Shown: positions 41,497-51,601, counted from the stretch's first letter. The stretch: DNA of 64,000 nucleotides from Actinobacteria bacterium Ga0077560 (GCA_001464275.1 LNFL01000163.1:1-64000); one strand, 5' to 3'. Notes: generated by a model not told the origin, from the sequence alone. A program made the numbers and translations.

Positions 41497-44019
41497 ATGA
41501 ACGAGTCCTGCCCGCACGCGGGCGTTGTCGGCGAGCGCGCGCTGCGCGCCCTGCTGGACCGCACGGGCGCGGTCGTCGTGGCGGTGGACCCGGACCTGCG
41601 CGTCACCTACGCGAACGGGCCGGCCGCCGCGGCCGCGGGCCGGCCCGCCGAGGACCTGCTCACCCTCCCGCTCCGCGACACCGGGATCTTCGGCACGGCG
41701 ACGGATGCCGTGGAGGCGTTCGTCGGCCGCGCCCTGTCCCCGGGCGGCGAGACGAGCGCGCGGGTGGAGCGCCCGCGCGCGGGCGCCACCCCGGAGGTCC
41801 ACGAGCTGCAGGCCGTCGTCGAGCGCGACCCGTCCGGCGTGGCGACCTCCGTCCTGGTGCAGGCTCGCGACGTCACGGACCGGCGGCGCGCCGAGCACGA
41901 CGAGTTCCGGGCCCTCGCCGACAACTCACCCGACAACATCCTGCGCTACGACCTCGAGGGGCGGGTCACCTACAGCAACCGGGACTTCGAGCACCGCGTG
42001 CGCATCACCCCCGGCGGCACGCTGGGGCGCACCACGACCGAGCTGGCGGGCGACCGCTCCAGCGGAATCGCGGAGTACGAGCGGCTGCTGCAACGTGCCC
42101 TGCGCACCGGGGAACCGGGCGTGGTGGAGCTGCACGTGCACCACCCGGTCACCGGCGACGCCCGCGTGCACCAGGTGGCGATCGCACCGGAGCGCGACGG
42201 GTGCGGCGTGATCCGCGGCGCCATCGCCGTGGGCCGCGACGTGACCGAGGAGGTGCGCGTGCGGCAGGCGCTCACCGAGAAGGAGCGTGAGTTCCGCACC
42301 CTCGCCGAGAACGCCGGCGACCACATCGTCCGGTGGGACACCGGCCTGCGCATGCGGTACGTGAACCCGGCGATGCTGCGGCTGATGGCGATCCCGCCCG
42401 AGCGGGTGCTGGGCCGCACCACGCGCGAGCTGGCTCCGGACGACCGGTTCCAGGAGGTGGAGGACGCCATCCGGCGCGTGATCGCCAGCGGCGTGTCCAC
42501 AACCATCGAGCTGCGCTTCAGGAACCCCGCGGACGACGTGGAGCAGGTCCACGAGATCCTGTTGGTCCCCGAACGCGACGACGATGAGCACGTGCGGAGC
42601 GTCCTGGGGATCGGGCGGGACGTGACCCACAAGATCGCGCAGATGGACGTCATCGAGTCGCTGCTGCGCACCGACTCGCTCACCAACCTCGCCAACCGGC
42701 AGGCGTTGCGCGAGCGTGCTCCCGGCATGTTCGCCGGTGCCAGCCGGCGCCGGATGCAGGTGGGCGTCATGGTGCTCGACCTCGACCGGTTCAAGTCGGT
42801 GAACGACGGCCTGGGTCACAGCGCCGGCGACGAGCTGCTGCGCGAGGTGGCGCGGCGACTCGGCGCCTGTCTGCGACCGGACGACCTGCTGGTGCGGCTG
42901 GGCGGCGACGAGTTCGTCATCGTGACCCCCGACATCCAGGACACGCCCGACGTCGCGGCAATCGCCGAGCGCCTCCACGCGGCACTCGCGGCGCCGCTCG
43001 AGCTGCGATCGCGCGCGGTGCCGGTGAGCGCAAGCATCGGGGTCGCGGTGTACCCCGGCGACGGCCTGGGGTTGGAGGAGCTCCTCGCCCACGCCGACAG
43101 CGCCATGTACCACGCCAAGCGCAGCGGGCGTGCGCGCACCGAGTACTACCGCGCCGAGCTCAGCGAGGCGGTGCGCCGGCGCCTGATGATCGAGGAGTCC
43201 CTGCGGGATGCCTGCGACGGCGCCGGACTGGAGCTGTACGCGCAGCCGCAGGTCGCGCTCGACGCCCCGCACACGCCGCTCGGCGCCGAGCTGCTGCTGC
43301 GGTGGAACCACCCGGAGCTGGGCTTCCTCACCCCCGACGCGTTCATCGGGATCGCGGAGGAGACCGGGATGATCATCCCCATCGGCCGCTGGGTGCTGGA
43401 GGAGGCCGCGCGACTGGCCGTACGGTGGAACGCCGGCCGCGACCGGCCCCTGTCCGTCGCGGTGAACGTCTCGACGCGCCAGTTCCACGACGACCTGCCG
43501 GCGGTGCTCGACGCGGTGCTCGCGCGCACCGGTTGCGAGTGCGCCTGGCTCGCGATCGAGATCACCGAGAGCGCCCTCCTGGAGGACTCGGCGGTGGTGC
43601 AGCGCACCCTTGACGCCTTCCGGTCGCGCGGGATCCGGGTCGCGCTGGACGACTTCGGAACGGGCTACAGCGCGCTCAACTACCTCGCCCGGTTCCCGGT
43701 CGACTGCCTCAAGATCGACCGCAGCTTCGTGGAGGGCATCGGCCGCAGCGAGCGCGACGACGAGCTGGTGAAGGCGTTCATCGCCATGGCGTCCGCGCTG
43801 CACCTCGGCGTCGTCGCGGAGGGGATCGAGACACGGGAACAGGCGGAGTTCCTCCTGGCCCACGGCTGCCCCACCGCCCAGGGGTATCTGTTCGGCCCGC
43901 CCATGACCATCCACCGCTTCGAGCAGCGGTTCCTGGGCGCCCCACCGGACGCGGCGGCACCCGGGATCCGGCGCGTCGCCGCACCGGATCAGCCATCCGC
44001 CCGGACCACGTCCGCCTGA
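41497..44019 (+). CDS. PAS-GGDEF-EAL cyclic-di-GMP enzyme
   Basis: An 840-residue protein with three PAS-like domains (about 15-130, 138-250 and 265-380). The GGDEF domain has 'RLGGDEFVIV' and an I-site RPDD five residues before GGDEF. The EAL domain has the catalytic residues: 'AELLLRWNHPELGF' (an ELL variant of EAL), 'ITESALLED', 'DDFGTGYSALNYLARFPVDC', 'LKIDRSFVEG' and 'VAEGIETREQAEFL'. No transmembrane segment, so it is cytosolic. It makes and/or breaks cyclic di-GMP in response to PAS ligands. The start is uncertain; a GTG at 41479 is possible. Confidence 0.92.
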   Translation: MNESCPHAGVVGERALRALLDRTGAVVVAVDPDLRVTYANGPAAAAAGRPAEDLLTLPLRDTGIFGTATDAVEAFVGRALSPGGETSARVERPRAGATPEVHELQAVVERDPSGVATSVLVQARDVTDRRRAEHDEFRALADNSPDNILRYDLEGRVTYSNRDFEHRVRITPGGTLGRTTTELAGDRSSGIAEYERLLQRALRTGEPGVVELHVHHPVTGDARVHQVAIAPERDGCGVIRGAIAVGRDVTEEVRVRQALTEKEREFRTLAENAGDHIVRWDTGLRMRYVNPAMLRLMAIPPERVLGRTTRELAPDDRFQEVEDAIRRVIASGVSTTIELRFRNPADDVEQVHEILLVPERDDDEHVRSVLGIGRDVTHKIAQMDVIESLLRTDSLTNLANRQALRERAPGMFAGASRRRMQVGVMVLDLDRFKSVNDGLGHSAGDELLREVARRLGACLRPDDLLVRLGGDEFVIVTPDIQDTPDVAAIAERLHAALAAPLELRSRAVPVSASIGVAVYPGDGLGLEELLAHADSAMYHAKRSGRARTEYYRAELSEAVRRRLMIEESLRDACDGAGLELYAQPQVALDAPHTPLGAELLLRWNHPELGFLTPDAFIGIAEETGMIIPIGRWVLEEAARLAVRWNAGRDRPLSVAVNVSTRQFHDDLPAVLDAVLARTGCECAWLAIEITESALLEDSAVVQRTLDAFRSRGIRVALDDFGTGYSALNYLARFPVDCLKIDRSFVEGIGRSERDDELVKAFIAMASALHLGVVAEGIETREQAEFLLAHGCPTAQGYLFGPPMTIHRFEQRFLGAPPDAAAPGIRRVAAPDQPSARTTSA

Positions 44020-44071
44020 CGCCCGCATCGCCCGTGTCCGCGTCGTCCGCGGCGGCTGACACGCTCGGACG

Positions 44072-44752
44072 ATGCGCATCGGCACATGGAACATGCAGGG
44101 CAGGTGGTCGCCGGCCCACGCCGCGCTCATCGCGGCGGCGGACTGCGAGGTGTGGCTGCTCACCGAGGTGCACCGCGACCTCGACCTGGGCGCCCCGCCC
44201 ATGCGCTCCGAGGCGATGAAGGGGACCAAGGCCCGCGCCTGGGCGGCCGTGTGGTCGCGGCTGCCGATGGCCGAGGTCCCCGCCCCGCACCCCGCCGCCG
44301 CGGCGGCCCGCGCCGGCGACCTGCTCTTCGTGAGCTGCGTCCTGCCGTGGCGCGGCGCCCGCGACACCTGGCCCGGCGGGGGCGCGAACACCGCCGGGCG
44401 CACGCGGGAGGCGCTGGACGCGCTGCGTCCCCTGCTGCTCGAGGCGCCCGGCCGCACCGTGTGGGGCGGTGACTGGAACCACGCCCTGCACGAGCGGGAG
44501 CACACGGGCAGCATCGAGGGACGCACCGCGATCATGGCGCTGCTCGCCGAGGCCGCCATGACCGCCCCCACCCAGCACGCCCCGCACGCCCTGCCGGAGA
44601 TCCTCAGCATCGACCACATCGCGGTGCCCGCGGCGTGGCGCCACCGCCCCGCCGAGCGCATCGTCGCCATCGGCGACGACGGCCGCCGGCTGAGCGACCA
44701 CGACGCCTACGCGGTGGACGTCACGGTGCCCGAGCCGGCGCCCGCCGGCTGA
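44072..44752 (+). CDS. Endonuclease/exonuclease/phosphatase-superfamily protein
   Basis: A 226-residue protein with EEP motifs: 'MRIGTWNMQGRWSPAHAALI' (catalytic Asn), 'CEVWLLTEVHRD' (metal-binding Glu), 'TVWGGDWNHALH' (GDxN) and 'LSIDHIAVP ... LSDHDAYAV' (SDH). It is short for the fold. It may hydrolyse phosphodiesters or phosphomonoesters; substrate unknown. It is followed after 6 bases by the convergent SDR stop. Confidence 0.82.
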   Translation: MRIGTWNMQGRWSPAHAALIAAADCEVWLLTEVHRDLDLGAPPMRSEAMKGTKARAWAAVWSRLPMAEVPAPHPAAAAARAGDLLFVSCVLPWRGARDTWPGGGANTAGRTREALDALRPLLLEAPGRTVWGGDWNHALHEREHTGSIEGRTAIMALLAEAAMTAPTQHAPHALPEILSIDHIAVPAAWRHRPAERIVAIGDDGRRLSDHDAYAVDVTVPEPAPAG

Positions 44753-44758
44753 CGGCGC

Positions 44759-45523
44759 TCAGGCGGCCAGCCACCCCCCGTCGGCGGGGATGATCGCCCC
44801 GTTCACGCCGCTGGCCTCGTCGGAGGCCAGGAACAGCGCCAGGTCGGCGATCTCGAGCGGCTGCAGGGTCCGGGGGATGGCGGCGTAGTACGCCTGGCTG
44901 CGGGCGACGCCGGCCGGGTCCATCCTCGTGGCGTCCACGCTGGCCATGATGTTGGTCTCCACCGCCCCGGCGGCGATCGCATTGCAGCGGATCCCCTCGG
45001 TGCCGTACCGCCACGCGGTCTGGCGGGTCATGCCCACCAGCCCGTGCTTGGAGACCGTGTAGGCCAGGCCGGCGGCGCCGCCGCCCATCCCGGCCACCGA
45101 GGCCACGTTCACGATCGCGCCGCCGCCGGCGGCCAGCATCGCCGGGACCGCCACGCGCGTGAGGTACATGGGGCCGGTGAGGTTGATGCCGATCACGCGG
45201 TCCCACATGGCGTCGTCCATCTCGGCCGCGCCCTGGTCGAGGTCCATCACTCCCGCGTTGTTGACCAGCACGTCCAGCCGGCCATGGCGCCGCAGCGCCT
45301 CCGCGACGATGGCCTCCGCCTCGGTGCGGTCGGACACGTCGCCTCGCACGCCGGTGATCGTGCCGCCCGCGGCGGCGACCTCCGCGACGGTCTCGTCCAG
45401 CTGCGCCTGATGCCAGTCGGCGGCCACCACCAGCGCGCCCTCCGCGGCGAACCGCCCGGCCATCGACCGTCCCATCCCGGACCCCGCGCCGGTGATGACG
45501 GCGACCTTGCCCTGGAGCCGCAT
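44759..45523 (-). CDS. Short-chain dehydrogenase/reductase
   Basis: A 254-residue classical SDR. 'VAVITGAGSGMGRSMAGRFA' is the cofactor-binding TGxxxGxG, with 'LVNNAG', the catalytic Ser in 'VNVASVAGMGGG', and Tyr/Lys in 'YTVSKHGL'. The 'ADWH' after the second strand favours NAD(H). GGGAGG precedes the ATG. Substrate unknown. No obvious operon partner. Confidence 0.92.
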   Translation of the reverse strand: MRLQGKVAVITGAGSGMGRSMAGRFAAEGALVVAADWHQAQLDETVAEVAAAGGTITGVRGDVSDRTEAEAIVAEALRRHGRLDVLVNNAGVMDLDQGAAEMDDAMWDRVIGINLTGPMYLTRVAVPAMLAAGGGAIVNVASVAGMGGGAAGLAYTVSKHGLVGMTRQTAWRYGTEGIRCNAIAAGAVETNIMASVDATRMDPAGVARSQAYYAAIPRTLQPLEIADLALFLASDEASGVNGAIIPADGGWLAA

Positions 45524-45649
45524 CGCGCACCTCCCTCATGCCTCGCGCCCGTGTGCCGGGCACCCGCATCCAGGCTATGCCGGCGCGCGTCCGGCGCCGA
45601 CGGGGTCACCACGGAACCGGCGGGCGGGAAACCGGAACGGGGCCGCGGG

Positions 45650-45655
45650 TAGGTT
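45650..45655 (+). promoter_or_regulatory. Leaderless -10 box (TAGGTT)
   Basis: TAGGTT ends 6 bases before the GTG at 45662. Confidence 0.55.
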
Positions 45656-45661
45656 CACCAC

Positions 45662-47331
45662 GTGCCCAATCGCATCGCCCTCACCGGGGCCGCCCTCCTG
45701 GCGGCCGCCGTCGTGATCGCCATCCCGCGCGGCGGGGATGACGCCGCCGCCCAGGCCCCGGCCGCCGGCACCTGCGCCGCGGCGTCCCCCGCCGGAGCCG
45801 TCGCCAAGCCGCGGTTCCTGCGACGCATCAACGCGGGTGAGACCGGTTGGTTCGCCTCACCCAACCTGGTCGACCTCGACGGCGACGGCACGCTGGAGAT
45901 CGTGGCGCCCATGTACTCCACGTTCGTCTTCGACGCGCGGGGACGGCAGCTCGGGAAGGGCACCGCCACCAAGGGACGGGTCTACGCGCCGGGTGTGGTG
46001 GCCGACCTGGACGGGGACGGGACCACGGAGATCGTGGTGGGCGGCAACGAGGGCACCGTCGCCGCCTACCGCCTGCGCGGCGGCGCCCTCCAGACCGCAT
46101 GGACCGCCTCAACCGCCAGCGGCGGGCAGGCCCCCGAGGCGCGCGGCATGGCCGCGGCCGACCTGGACGGCGACGGCCGCACCGAGGTGGTCGTCACCAC
46201 CACCAACACCGCGTCCGACGGCGCCCAGGTGTTCGTGTTCGATGCCGAGGGCGACCTGTACCGGCCCGCGGGCGCCGGCCCTGGCGCCTGGCCGCGGTAC
46301 AACGCGAGCGACCGCGGCTTCAACGGCCAGGGCAACCAGGGGTACGGCGCGTACGGCCTGAACGTGGGGATCGGGAACCTCGACGACGATCCGCAGATGG
46401 AGATCGTCGTGACGTTCGACAACCACCAGATCAACGTCTTCAACCACGACGGGACCTCGGTGCTGGCGTCGCCGTGGTTCACCAACCGGCAGAGCGCGTT
46501 CGCCGGCCGCCGCATGGGCTGGGGGCAGTTCATCCGCTGGCTCTCCCCCGTCGTGGAGCGCAACCACCACCACCTGCACCGCGGGCCGTGGCCGCACCCG
46601 CGGCGCCAGACCTGGTTGCAGTGGACCGCGTCCCCGCCGTCGGTGGCCGACCTGAACCGCGACGGGCGCAACGAGGTGATCGGCCTCCCGAACACCGAGC
46701 GCAAGGAGCCGTACGAGACCCAGGCGTACGCGTTCATGGTGCTCGACGGCGCGCACGGCGACGGGTCCCGGTCCGCCCGGCGCCACCCCGGCTTCGTGAA
46801 CCCGCCCCTCTCGCGCAAGCCCGCGGTCCGTGGCAGCGGTGACTGGTACCCGCCCAGCGGCATCCCGGCCCCCACCGTGGTGGACATCACCGGCGACGCC
46901 CGGCCCGAGATCGTGGCCTCGGTGCCCGACGGCGCGGTGTACGCCGTGGGTCCCACCGGCAGGAAGCTGTGGCGGTTCGACTACGCCCGCGGCGGGCGCC
47001 GCACCTTCGCCAGCGAGGTGGTCGCGGCCGACCTCAACCGCGACGGCCGTCGCGCAACGGCGGGCGGCTCATTGTGCTGTCCGGCGCCGGGAAGCGCCTC
47101 CACGAGATCCGCATCCCCCGCCAGGGCACCAACGGGAACGGCATCGGCATTCCCGCCGCCCCGTCCATCGCCGACATCGACGGCGACGGGAGACTGGAGA
47201 TCGTGCTCACCTCATTCGACCACGGCCTGGACGTGTTCCGCGTTCCGGGTTCGGCGGCGAACTGCCTGCCGTGGCCGACCGGACGCGGTGGGCAGTTGCG
47301 TTCCGGAGCCGGACCCGCAACCGCGCCGTAG
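45662..47331 (+). pseudogene. Secreted FG-GAP/VCBS repeat protein, frameshifted
   Basis: A secreted protein with signal peptide ('ALTGAALLAAAVVIAIPRGG') and repeats of the integrin-like 'DLDGDGxxEIVV' type ('NLVDLDGDGTLEIVAPMYST', 'VVADLDGDGTTEIVVGGNEG', 'AADLDGDGRTEVVVTTTN'). These are calcium-binding FG-GAP blades of a propeller. Near 47047 the frame of 'AADLNRDGR' is lost. The 'RNGGRLIVLSGAGKRLHEIR' and 'GTNGNGIGIPAAPSIADIDG' continuation is in another frame and ends at 47331. The segment that usually follows 'DGRPEIVF' is missing. GTG start at 45662, leaderless. Real decay or a small assembly deletion. Confidence 0.75.
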
Positions 47332-47417
47332 GCACTCGCCGGTAACGGCAGCACACGGCCCCGAATCCTGGCCCCCGGGCCAACGGTTGGCGGTTGTGTG
47401 AGGTTCCCGGGACACCG

Positions 47418-47423
47418 TAGGGT
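47418..47423 (+). promoter_or_regulatory. Leaderless -10 box (TAGGGT)
   Basis: TAGGGT ends 7 bases before the ATG at 47431. Confidence 0.6.
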
Positions 47424-47430
47424 CGCCCGC

Positions 47431-49329
47431 ATGCCACTTCGCCGCCCACGCGCAGTGTGGATCCCGCTTGCCCTGCTCGCGGTCGCGATCCCCGCCGTCG
47501 CCACCCAGCCCCTCGGTTCCGACACCCGTGTCTCCCGTGCAGGCACCGACGGCAGCACCGCCGCCGAGGCCACCGACCCCGCCATCGCCCACGACACCCG
47601 CAGCGGACGTTCGCTGGTGGTGTGGACGGCAGACGCCACCACCGACGGCGAGAACGAGATCTTCGGATCACTCGTCGACGCCCGGGGCGTGCCGCTGGGC
47701 GGTGAGTTCCGGATCTCCGACATGGGGGCCGACGGGGACACCGGGTTCGACGCGTTCAACCCGGCCGTCGCCTACAACAGCATCGCCGACGAGTACCTGG
47801 TGGTGTGGGACGGTGACGACAACACCGCGGCCCTGGTCAACAACGAGAACGAGGTCTTCGCCCAGCGGATCTCCGCCGCTGGGGCCGAGATCGGCGGCGA
47901 CATCCGGATCTCGGAGATGGGCGCCGACGGGGACATCAACTTCGCGGCCTTCAACCCCTCGGTCGCCGTGGACACCAGGTCGAACCAGTACCTCATCGCC
48001 TGGCAGGGCGACGACAGCGTCGCGCCGCTCGTGGACGAGGAGGTCGAGGTCTTCGTGCAGCGGTTGTCCGCCACCGGCATCGAGGTGGGTGGCGACACGC
48101 GCATCTCCGACATGGGTCCCGACGGCAACACCGCGTTCGGGGCGTTCAGCCCCGCGGTCGCCTACAACGCCACCGCCGATGAGTACCTGGTGGCCTGGCA
48201 CGGTGACGACAACACCGGCGCGCTGGTGGACAACGAGAACGAGATCTTCGTGCAGCGGCTCTCGTCCGGGGCCGTCGAGCTGGGCGGTGACACGCGGATC
48301 TCGGACATGGGCCCCGACGGCAACCCCGCGTTCGTCGCGACCTTCCCCGCGATCGCCTTCGACGCGACGGCGAACCAGTACCTGGTCTCATGGACCTCGG
48401 ACGACAACACCGGGGCGCTCGTGGATGAGGAGTTCGAGATCTTCGCGCAGCGGCTCTCGGCCACGGGTGCCGAGCTCGGCGCCGACACACGCGTGTCGGA
48501 CATGGGTCCCGATGGCAACACCGAGTTCGCGGCCCTGACCTCCGCCGTCGCCGCGAATGGCCCGGCCGGGGAGTTCCTGGTGGTGTGGGCCGGCGATGAC
48601 AACACCGCGCCGTTGGTGGACAACGAGTTCGAGATCTTCGGGCAGCGCATCTCCACCGCCGGCGCCGACATCGGGGTGGACACTCGCCTCTCGGACATGG
48701 GCGCGGACGGCAACGCCCTGTTCGATGCGGACTCGCCCGCCGTCGTGCGCAGCACCACGGTGAACGAGTACCTGACCGTGTTCCGCGGCAACGACGGGGT
48801 CGCCCCGCTGGCGGCCGGCGAGGTCGAGATCTTCCTGCGGCGCGCCCTGGCCGGGAGCCCGCCCGTGGAGGCACCCGCGCCCGGGACGCCGCCGGTCAGG
48901 AAGGACTGCTCGGTGACCATCCTCGGCACGGCGCGCGGCGACGTCCGCACCGGCAACGCGCGCAGCAACCGCATCGACGGCCTGGGCGGCAACGACACCC
49001 TGCGCGGCCGCGGCGGCAACGACTGCCTGCTCGGACGCGGCGGTGACGACCGCCTGCTCGGCGACCCCGGCAACGACCTGCTGGTCGGCGGGCCCGACGA
49101 CGACACCCTCGCAGGCGGCCCCGGCCGCGACCGCCTGCAGGGCGGCCCCGGCGCGGACATCCTCACCGGCGGCACCGGCACCGACACCCTCGCCGGCGGC
49201 CCGGGGTCGGACCTGATCAACGCCCGCGACGGGATCCGCGACATCATCACCTGCGGCGCCGGCGCCGACACCGCCAGCGTCGACCGCATCGACCGGGTCA
49301 CCGGCACGGGGCCCAGGCTCAGCGCGTGA
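47431..49329 (+). CDS. Secreted tandem-repeat protein with RTX-like C-terminus
   Basis: A 632-residue protein with signal peptide (about 8-24). Seven tandem units of about 62-65 residues follow (the first degenerate), each with 'DxRISDMGxDGNxxF..F.PAVAY...A.EYLVVW.GDDNT..LV..E.EIFAQRLS..G.E'. The acidic 'DMGxDGN' loops look calcium-binding. The C-terminal 120 residues are RTX-like nonapeptides ('GGNDTLRGRGGND', 'GGPGRDRLQGGPGAD') ending with two Cys-flanked segments. It is probably a calcium-folded surface or secreted protein. It overlaps the convergent GGDEF gene by 11 bases. Confidence 0.82.
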   Translation: MPLRRPRAVWIPLALLAVAIPAVATQPLGSDTRVSRAGTDGSTAAEATDPAIAHDTRSGRSLVVWTADATTDGENEIFGSLVDARGVPLGGEFRISDMGADGDTGFDAFNPAVAYNSIADEYLVVWDGDDNTAALVNNENEVFAQRISAAGAEIGGDIRISEMGADGDINFAAFNPSVAVDTRSNQYLIAWQGDDSVAPLVDEEVEVFVQRLSATGIEVGGDTRISDMGPDGNTAFGAFSPAVAYNATADEYLVAWHGDDNTGALVDNENEIFVQRLSSGAVELGGDTRISDMGPDGNPAFVATFPAIAFDATANQYLVSWTSDDNTGALVDEEFEIFAQRLSATGAELGADTRVSDMGPDGNTEFAALTSAVAANGPAGEFLVVWAGDDNTAPLVDNEFEIFGQRISTAGADIGVDTRLSDMGADGNALFDADSPAVVRSTTVNEYLTVFRGNDGVAPLAAGEVEIFLRRALAGSPPVEAPAPGTPPVRKDCSVTILGTARGDVRTGNARSNRIDGLGGNDTLRGRGGNDCLLGRGGDDRLLGDPGNDLLVGGPDDDTLAGGPGRDRLQGGPGADILTGGTGTDTLAGGPGSDLINARDGIRDIITCGAGADTASVDRIDRVTGTGPRLSA

Positions 49330-51046
49330 CGGCCGAGGCCAGCACCACGCGGTCCTTACCGGCGCGCTTGGCCTCGTAGAGCGCGGCGTCGGCCTCGGCG
49401 ATGAGGGCGGCGGCGGTCACCGGCTCCTCACCGGTGAGCGCGACGCCCACCGACGCGCTCACGCCCACGCGGGCGCCGGGGCCCGCGAAGACGCGCAGCG
49501 CGGCGATCTCGGTGCGCAGCCGCTCGGCGACGGCGCGGGCATCCTCGGGGGTGGCGTCGGCGAGCACCACCGCGAACTCCTCACCGCCGTAGCGCGCGGG
49601 ACGGTCCTGGTCGCGGCACCGCTCCGACAGCAGCCGGCCGACGGCGGCCAGGACCCGGTCGCCCACCTGGTGGCCGTGGGTGTCGTTGACCGCCTTGAAG
49701 TCGTCCAGGTCGATCAGCACCAGCCCCACGGCGCCGGTGACCCGCAGCATGGCCGCGAGGTGCTCGTGGAAGCGCCGGTGGTTCCAGAGCCCCGTGAGGT
49801 GGTCGGTCTCGGCCTGGTACCGCAGGCGGCGGTGGGCATCTGCCGCCCGCAGCCCCGCCGAGAGCTGCCCGGCGAGGGTGAGCAGCCATTGGCGCTCGGC
49901 CGGGCTGAACGGCGCGCCGCGGCGGATGCACACCAGCGCGGTGGGCGTCGCGAGGCCCACCACCGGTGCGGCAACGCCCGCGCGATCGCCGTCCCGCATG
50001 GCAACCCCGCCGTTCTCGTGGACCGCACGGCGTCGCAGGGCGTCCACCAGGTCGGCATCGTCATCCGGGGGGTCGTCGCCCGGGGCGCCGGGGACGGTCG
50101 CGAGCGTCGCGTTGAGGCCCTCGCGGGCGGACACCGCCGCCAGTTCGACCAGCGCCGCGGGGTCGTGCAGGGTCCCCATCGCCGCGCCCACGCGGGCCAG
50201 CACCGCGTCGCTGCGCTCCCGCACCCGCTCCAGCGCGTCCAGGCGCGCGCGGCTCTGGCGCACCCGCCGGCGGCGCTCCCAATCGGCGACGCCCAGCAGC
50301 AGCACCACCGGCACCGTCAGCAGCGCCCATGCGAGATCGCCGGTGGTCATCGCGGCGACCGCCGCCAGCAGCCCCACCGGGAACAGCAGCCCGTCGACGA
50401 TCTGCGACAGCCACAGGCCCCGTAGGTTGCGGCGCCACGGCCCCTCCTGGGGATCCCAGTGGCTGATCACGGTGTCGACGACCGCCTCCGCCGCGATCTG
50501 GGACGTGAACATGAGCAGGTACACCGGCCACTGCGCCAGGCCGGGCTCCGGCACGCCGACGACCGCCAGCACCAGCACCGGCCCCATCACGTGCCACGAC
50601 GAGGCGAGGGCCGACAGCAACCGGTCCGCGGGCAGGTCGCCGCGCAGCAGCCCCACCAGGGCGCCCATGAGCATCATCGCCCCGACCGCAGCCGGAACCT
50701 GGCCCGGCGGCAGCAGCAGCAACAACGGCACCAGCGTGACCTGGGTGCCCAGGACCCAGCTCGCGCCGAACTCGAACCGCACCTGGGTGGCCAGCAGGTA
50801 GGCCAGGCACAGCAGCCCGGCCTCCCAGCCCGACGCGCGTCCCGGAGCGTCGATGAGCACCATGCACATGACCGCGGCCAGCAGGTACGCGCCGCTCGCG
50901 ACGGCGAGCGCGGCCACCAGAGGGCGCTCGAACCGGCGGGGCTGCGGACGCCACACGGCATCGAGGTCGGTCACGGCGCCGTCGAGGGCCGCGAAGACCG
51001 ACCGGGGCGTGCCCAGGATGTCGATGCCGGCGCGGATCGCGGGCAT
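49319..51046 (-). CDS. Membrane-bound diguanylate cyclase
   Basis: A 575-residue protein. The N-terminal half has about seven hydrophobic segments of a 7TM-like sensor region. A GAF-like domain then contains 'LVCIRRGAPFSPAERQWLLT', and the C-terminal GGDEF domain has 'RYGGEEFAVVL', metal/Mg residues in 'LVLIDLDDFKAVNDTHGHQV', and an I-site 'RDQD' five residues before GGEEF. It should synthesise cyclic di-GMP. The ATG at 51046 is chosen; a GTG 6 bases upstream is possible. The second c-di-GMP protein in the window after 41497. Confidence 0.9.
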   Translation of the reverse strand: MPAIRAGIDILGTPRSVFAALDGAVTDLDAVWRPQPRRFERPLVAALAVASGAYLLAAVMCMVLIDAPGRASGWEAGLLCLAYLLATQVRFEFGASWVLGTQVTLVPLLLLLPPGQVPAAVGAMMLMGALVGLLRGDLPADRLLSALASSWHVMGPVLVLAVVGVPEPGLAQWPVYLLMFTSQIAAEAVVDTVISHWDPQEGPWRRNLRGLWLSQIVDGLLFPVGLLAAVAAMTTGDLAWALLTVPVVLLLGVADWERRRRVRQSRARLDALERVRERSDAVLARVGAAMGTLHDPAALVELAAVSAREGLNATLATVPGAPGDDPPDDDADLVDALRRRAVHENGGVAMRDGDRAGVAAPVVGLATPTALVCIRRGAPFSPAERQWLLTLAGQLSAGLRAADAHRRLRYQAETDHLTGLWNHRRFHEHLAAMLRVTGAVGLVLIDLDDFKAVNDTHGHQVGDRVLAAVGRLLSERCRDQDRPARYGGEEFAVVLADATPEDARAVAERLRTEIAALRVFAGPGARVGVSASVGVALTGEEPVTAAALIAEADAALYEAKRAGKDRVVLASAVTR

Positions 51047-51133
51047 TATCACCGCATTCGCGCGAATCGCGAAAACGCGCGCACCCCGCGGGTCCCGGTG
51101 CGCCGACCGGTCACCGCGGGGCCGGCCGCGGCG

Positions 51134-51601
51134 CTAGGTGAAGATGATCTGGCCGCCGGCCGCCATCGCGTAGAAGTCGCCGACGGTGATGATGTCCTGG
51201 ACCTGCTCCACGAAGTCGTCCTTGGAGAGCCCGAACATGTCGACCGAGGCCTGACAGGCGTACAGCCCCGCCCCGGTGTCCGCGATCATCTCGATGAACT
51301 CCGAGATGGGCGGGATGTCGAGGTCCTCCATCTTCTTCTGCATGAAGTGCGTCGCGAGGGCCGACATCCCGGGCAATCCCCCGAGCAGCGTCGGGATGTG
51401 CATGCCGGGGTTGCCCACCGTCGCGACCTTGATGTGGTCCACGCGCCGGCGCTGAACGGCGTCCATCCCGAAGAACGTGAAGAACAGGTTCGCCTCGATG
51501 CCCTCCGCGCGCGCTCCGTTGGCCATGATGAGGGCCGGGTAGATGCCCTCCAGGGAGCCCTTGGAGACGATGATCGAGACCTTGGAGATGGGCTCGGGCA
51601 T
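51134..51601 (-). CDS. DsrE2-like sulfur-transfer protein
   Basis: A 155-residue DsrE/DsrF-like protein: 'VSIIVSKGSLEGIYPALIMA', 'ANLFFTFFGMDAVQRRRVDH', 'GMSALATHFMQKKMEDLDIP', and Cys in 'GAGLYACQASVDMFGL'. This matches the DsrE2 group of sulfurtransferases linked to SQR, rhodanese and TusA/TusE. The ATG overlaps the TusE stop by one base, so it is last in a three-gene sulfur operon. Confidence 0.9.
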   Translation of the reverse strand: MPEPISKVSIIVSKGSLEGIYPALIMANGARAEGIEANLFFTFFGMDAVQRRRVDHIKVATVGNPGMHIPTLLGGLPGMSALATHFMQKKMEDLDIPPISEFIEMIADTGAGLYACQASVDMFGLSKDDFVEQVQDIITVGDFYAMAAGGQIIFT

